5,747 bases of DNA from Acetobacteraceae bacterium (GTDB lineage Bacteria > Pseudomonadota > Alphaproteobacteria > Acetobacterales > Acetobacteraceae). The number at the start of each line of letters is the position of its first letter. Position 1 is the stretch's first letter. Both the position numbers and the translations under genes were made by a program. Of this stretch, positions 2,948-5,747 are shown one piece after another. The stretch spans positions 1 through 5,747 of the forward strand of contig CANFIE010000269.1 in assembly GCA_947446625.1 (NCBI GenBank), written 5' to 3'. A model generated the notes under the pieces. It did not search any database and was not told where the DNA came from. It was given only the letters and a program-made list of their open reading frames with translations.

Positions 2948-5747
2948 GCCGACACCGCCCCCATCGCGGGCACGCCCAACATCAACACCGACGAAGACCA
3001 GGCCGCCTTCACGGTGGATCTGCTGGCCGGCTCCTCCGACCCCGATGTGGGCGACAGCATCACCCTCACCGGCATGGGCGGGCTGGGGCTGGCGTCGCCG
3101 GGGTTGGGACCGGTGCTGTCCTCGGCGGCGCTGAATGCCATTACGGCGCTGGACAACGCCATTGCCGCTGTTGATGGCACCGGGCAGTTCCACCTGGACC
3201 CGTCGCTGTTCAACTACCTGCAGATGGGCCAGCAGGCCGTCATCACGCTGCATTATGACGTGACCGACAGTCACGGTGCCTCCACCCCCACCACCGCTAC
3301 CATCACTGTTGATGGCGTGAATGACGCGCCGACCGGGCTGGCGATGAGCAATGCCAGCGTAGCGGAGAATGCCGGTGGCGCGCTGGTGGGCACGCTTTCG
3401 GCAAGCGATGCGGATTTGGGCGACACGCTGACCTACAGCGTTGCCGCGCTGGACCCGTGGTTTGAAGTGCTGAATGGCAATGAACTGCACATCAAGGCCG
3501 GCGTGCTGCTGGACCATGAGGCGCATGCGAGCCTGAGCACCACGTTGATTGCGACCGACAGCTTTGGTGCCCAGGTGACCAAGCTGGTGACGGTGAACGT
3601 GACCGACCTGACGGCGGCCTACGCCATCAGCGCCGATGCGGCGTCTCACCTTGAGAGGCACAGCGGCAACACCGACTTCACCTTCACCATCACCCGCAGT
3701 GGCGACACGGTTGGTGCCGCGACGGTGGATTGGGCGGTGAGTGGCGCCGCCGTGACGGGCGCGGACTTTACCGGCGGCAGCCTGCCGCATGGCACCGCAA
3801 GCTTCGCCAATGGCGAGACGACGCAGCAGATTACCGTGCATGTGCATGGCGACACGACAAATGAAGCGGATGAGAGCTTCGACGTCTCGCTCTCCAACAA
3901 CTCGGATGGCGTGGCGACGCTGGGCGCGCCGGCCAGTGCGACGATTTTGAATGATGATTGGACCGCCTCGATCGGCGCTGCCGCTCCGGCGGCACAGTTT
4001 GAAGGCGACAATCCGAACACCACCAGCTTCACCTTTGCGGTGACGCGCACGGGCTATTTGGGCGATGCCGCCGATATTGGCTGGAGCCTGAGCGGCAGCG
4101 GGCCGCACCCGGCGAATGCGGCGGATTTCAACGCCACCTCCGGCACCGTGCAATTTGCTGCCGGTAGCGATACCGCCAGCATCACCGTGACGGTGCAGGG
4201 CGACAGCCATGTGGAGGCGGATGAGAGCTTCACCGTTTCGCTCGGCACGCCGCCCACGGGGGGCAATATCGGCACCGCCAGCGCCAGCGCGACGATCTGG
4301 AACGACGATGCCGGCTTCAGCATCAATGATGCGGGCGTGACCGAGGGTGACAACGGCACCCAGACCATCATGTTCACCATTACCCGCGAAGGCTACCTGG
4401 GTGACACCGATGCGGTGCACTGGACCTTTGTGAATGACGCCTATGTGCCGGTGGATACGACCGACTTCCCCACCTGGCTCTATGCCGCGGACCAGCCTTT
4501 TTTTGGCGTGACCAAGGATGGCTACCCGATCTTCGCCTATGAGGACGGGCCGGCCGGCCCGATGTTGCTGCGCGATACCGACCTGATCAGCTTTGCGCCC
4601 GGGGAGATGACGCACACGCTCACCTTTGTGGTGAATGGCGATACCTGGCTGGAAGCGAACGACAAGTTCCACATTGTGTTGCAGGACCCGACGCCGGGTT
4701 CCGAGATTGTGGATGGGCATGGCGATGGCACCGGCACGCTGGGCAATAACGACCAGGTGGGCACGGTGGGCTATCGCGGCACCATCACGGGTACGAACAG
4801 CACTGACAGCTTGAACGCGCCGCAGCAGTTGAACGGCTACCAATTCTTCAGCGGGCCGGGCGGCGATACCGTCAACGGCTATGGCTATGACAACCTGATT
4901 TATGGTGCAGCCGGGGCTGACAGCATTTATGGCGGCGACGGCCACAGCATGGTGGATGGCGGCGCCGGCGACGACCGGCTGCGCATGCATGGCTACCTGG
5001 ACACGGTGTATGCCGGCACTGGCGATGACAGCGTGTGGGGCACCGAGGGCACCGCGAAGATCGATGCCGGCTGGGGCAATGACACGGTGAACTTCGCTGG
5101 CAACAGCAGCCTGATCATCGGCAACTTCGGCGATGACAGCATTTATGGCGGCGACCACAGCAACACCATCTATGGCAGCATCGGCAGCGACTTCATCAGC
5201 GTGGTGGGTTGGAACAACACCATCTACGGCGATGATGGCGAACTGCGTCGCGTTGGCTTCACCTATGCCGACAGCATCCAGGGTGGTGACCACGACAACA
5301 CGGTGTTTGGTGGGTTCGGCGATGATACCATTGCCTTCGTGGGCCAGCGCAACGTGGCCCATGGCGAGGATGACAACGACCTGATCACCGCCGGCAGCGG
5401 CTATGACAGCGCCTATGGCGGCAGCGGCGACGATACGGTGCAGCTGGCCGGCTGGGGCAACTTTGTTGACGGCGGCGACGGCAATGACGTGGCGGTGGAG
5501 CCGGGCGACCGCGCACAGGCCGCCTTCAGCTACAGCGGCGGCGCCTGGCATGTGAAGTTTGGCTACAACAGCGGCACCGACACGCTGGTGAATGTGGAGA
5601 CGCTGCGCTTTGCCGTGGGCGCCGATGTCGACCTGACCAAGGTGCTGACCACTGGCGCGTTGCAGCAAGGCGACCAGACCGGCAACAGCATTCTGGTGGG
5701 TCAGGCGGCGCCGGGCGGCACCGATACGCTGGTGGGGTTTGGCTACA
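2399..5747 (+). CDS. Giant modular RTX protein with VCBS-like, cadherin-like and Calx-beta domains (3' end beyond window)
   Basis: The frame runs without interruption for 1116 codons and is still open at the window edge. Domain order is an extracellular beta domain (1-183), VCBS/tandem-95-like (189-312), cadherin-like (313-403), three Calx-beta repeats (408-785), a linker, 24 nine-residue RTX turns (819-1034), a post-RTX module (1035-1081), and the possible start of further repeats. Every module is a known extracellular, often calcium-binding type. The N-terminus (MPTPVFDAGATIEGFEG) has no Sec signal peptide. That fits type I secretion through a C-terminal signal, which would lie outside the window. 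The likely role is a secreted or surface adhesin or biofilm matrix protein; no catalytic domain is seen. The ATG at 2399 follows a weak GGAG. Codon use is GC-rich throughout and avoids Leu TTA/CTA and Ser TCA up to at least codon 1090, so there is no sign of recent acquisition from an AT-rich source. Start choice is less certain than the gene itself. Confidence 0.93.
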   Translation, partial: MPTPVFDAGATIEGFEGLSAGANIPLWIGGFGFLTPGTVGTFTFASGLILTSPVPASSGTNVVGDFAVGNSEYGLGINGVILTAANVLAGTAYFGANVPNGDVVFTLPFAVNHVGVYADANIGSITLTAYDALGALITSSSITSVHVASWGSNFLEVSSASNDIAKIEVSGSYFALDNLTFQAADTAPIAGTPNINTDEDQAAFTVDLLAGSSDPDVGDSITLTGMGGLGLASPGLGPVLSSAALNAITALDNAIAAVDGTGQFHLDPSLFNYLQMGQQAVITLHYDVTDSHGASTPTTATITVDGVNDAPTGLAMSNASVAENAGGALVGTLSASDADLGDTLTYSVAALDPWFEVLNGNELHIKAGVLLDHEAHASLSTTLIATDSFGAQVTKLVTVNVTDLTAAYAISADAASHLERHSGNTDFTFTITRSGDTVGAATVDWAVSGAAVTGADFTGGSLPHGTASFANGETTQQITVHVHGDTTNEADESFDVSLSNNSDGVATLGAPASATILNDDWTASIGAAAPAAQFEGDNPNTTSFTFAVTRTGYLGDAADIGWSLSGSGPHPANAADFNATSGTVQFAAGSDTASITVTVQGDSHVEADESFTVSLGTPPTGGNIGTASASATIWNDDAGFSINDAGVTEGDNGTQTIMFTITREGYLGDTDAVHWTFVNDAYVPVDTTDFPTWLYAADQPFFGVTKDGYPIFAYEDGPAGPMLLRDTDLISFAPGEMTHTLTFVVNGDTWLEANDKFHIVLQDPTPGSEIVDGHGDGTGTLGNNDQVGTVGYRGTITGTNSTDSLNAPQQLNGYQFFSGPGGDTVNGYGYDNLIYGAAGADSIYGGDGHSMVDGGAGDDRLRMHGYLDTVYAGTGDDSVWGTEGTAKIDAGWGNDTVNFAGNSSLIIGNFGDDSIYGGDHSNTIYGSIGSDFISVVGWNNTIYGDDGELRRVGFTYADSIQGGDHDNTVFGGFGDDTIAFVGQRNVAHGEDDNDLITAGSGYDSAYGGSGDDTVQLAGWGNFVDGGDGNDVAVEPGDRAQAAFSYSGGAWHVKFGYNSGTDTLVNVETLRFAVGADVDLTKVLTTGALQQGDQTGNSILVGQAAPGGTDTLVGFGY
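2963..3334 (+). other. VCBS/tandem-95-like domain (residues 189-312)
   Basis: The domain starts with the typical DEDQ entry (198-201) and the calcium-type turn DPDVGD (214-219). It ends with VTDSHGA (288-294) and the hallmark GVNDAPT (306-312). These are the conserved edges of VCBS and related bacterial Ig/cadherin-fold repeats in large adhesins. There is only one copy here, unlike the long tandem arrays often found in this class. Confidence 0.7.
3335..3607 (+). other. Cadherin-like domain (residues 313-403)
   Basis: Calcium-coordinating cadherin motifs appear in order: AEN (322-324), DADLGD (337-342), LDHE (371-374) and ATDSFG (385-390), with a closing strand TVNVTD (398-403). In this fold the acidic residues bind calcium at the junctions between domains, which would stiffen the link to the neighbouring VCBS-like and Calx-beta domains. 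Confidence 0.7.
3620..4753 (+). repeat. Three tandem Calx-beta domains (residues 408-785)
   Basis: Three homologous units lie head to tail: residues 408-520, 522-637 and 638-785. Each has an FTFTITR-type strand, a W-containing strand (DWAVSG, GWSLSG, HWTFVN), an acidic EADESF-type motif (489-494, 606-611, and EANDKF at 752-757) and a closing NDD/NND (518-520, 635-637, 783-785). Calx-beta is a calcium-binding Ig-like fold found in exchangers, integrins and bacterial adhesins. The third unit is longer because of an insertion at 691-728 and is the most diverged. Confidence 0.8.
4919..4939 (+). repeat. Exact 21-nt direct repeat, copy 1 (second copy at 5135-5155)
   Basis: Both copies encode DSIYGGD with identical codons and sit 216 nt apart, which is exactly four 54-nt (18-residue) RTX units. 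Both are followed by a His-Ser-containing turn. Identity at the DNA level, beyond the amino-acid consensus, suggests the RTX block grew partly by internal duplication. Confidence 0.7.
5135..5155 (+). repeat. Exact 21-nt direct repeat, copy 2
   Basis: This is identical to 4919-4939 and in the same codon register, within RTX turns 11-12. A diverged relative of the same two-turn unit occurs again at residues 957-967 (ADSIQGGDHDN), where the DNA identity is lost. Confidence 0.7.
5501..5641 (+). other. Post-RTX module with GTDTLVNVETLRFA motif (residues 1035-1081)
   Basis: A beta-rich segment directly follows the last RTX turn: FSYSGGAWHVKF, then GTDTLVNVETLRFA (1059-1072) and VDL. The GTDTLxNVExLxF pattern is a frequent capping module after RTX blocks in type I-secreted proteins. 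It indicates the end of this beta-roll but not necessarily of the protein: the remaining 35 residues carry GNSILVG and GGTDTLVGFGY, which look like the onset of another repeat block. Confidence 0.65.

Larger units (their letters stand above)
4853..5500 (+). repeat. RTX block: 24 contiguous nine-residue turns (residues 819-1034)
   Basis: The block divides exactly into 24 nonapeptides with no gap, giving a 27-nt coding period over 648 bp. Canonical GxGxDxUx turns (for example GTGDDSVWG, GFGDDTIAF, GSGDDTVQL) mostly alternate with turns carrying Asn or another residue in place of Asp, such as VGWNNTIYG, GDHSNTIYG and AGWGNFVDG. The real unit is therefore 18 residues, one full parallel beta-roll turn. 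RTX turns bind calcium and fold only outside the cell, which helps type I secretion. The alternation slips by one turn at residues 945-953. Confidence 0.88.

Noticed and set aside
4853..5500. 27-nt periodic repeats as a CRISPR-like or non-coding tandem array
   Set aside because: The period is three times nine codons, the frame is open throughout, and the repeats are conserved as protein rather than as DNA: this is RTX coding sequence.
1793..5668. Minus-strand open frame of about 1290 codons opposite the RTX gene
   Set aside because: Its codons lie exactly opposite the sense codons, so a stop could arise only from sense TTA, CTA or TCA, which this GC-rich gene avoids. The frame also runs through the AT-rich intergenic region and over DUF35 in another frame, and its product is low-complexity and matches no family. 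It is a codon-bias artefact.

Overview
The window comes from a GC-rich bacterium. The codon choice, the tight catabolic operon and the protein families fit an alphaproteobacterium, possibly of the Acetobacteraceae/Rhodospirillales type; that placement is inference from style, not from a marker gene. There are two divergent units separated by a 317-bp intergenic region whose middle is markedly AT-rich.

Left half (positions 1-2081, minus strand): a compact three-gene operon transcribed leftward. It runs from a small DUF35-type OB-fold protein (2081-1665), to a thiolase-superfamily protein of the SCP-x/lipid-transfer type (1659-508), to a short-chain dehydrogenase/reductase (499 and running off the left edge). 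Gaps are 5 and 8 nt, so the genes are probably co-transcribed and translationally coupled. DUF35 proteins are known to form complexes with thiolase-fold enzymes, so the first two products are probably two subunits of one acyl-CoA carbon-carbon bond-cleaving or bond-forming enzyme. The SDR probably supplies a neighbouring oxidation or reduction step. The substrate cannot be read from the sequence.

Right half (2399-5747, plus strand): the first 1116 codons of a very large modular secreted protein, still open at the right edge. In order it has a beta-rich N-terminal domain resembling extracellular PEP-CTERM-type domains, a VCBS/tandem-95-like domain, a cadherin-like domain, three Calx-beta domains (the third with an insertion of about 32 residues), a block of 24 unbroken nine-residue RTX turns, and a post-RTX module. 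There is no Sec signal peptide. This is the pattern of a type I-secreted, calcium-stabilised surface or matrix protein (adhesin/biofilm type). No transporter gene is visible, and nothing links this gene functionally to the catabolic operon beyond a shared intergenic region.

I do not see a clearly undescribed system. The most unusual signals are a one-unit phase slip in the alternating RTX turns, the enlarged third Calx-beta domain, loss of three of four zinc-ribbon cysteines in the DUF35 protein, and a mixed active-site signature in the thiolase-like protein.
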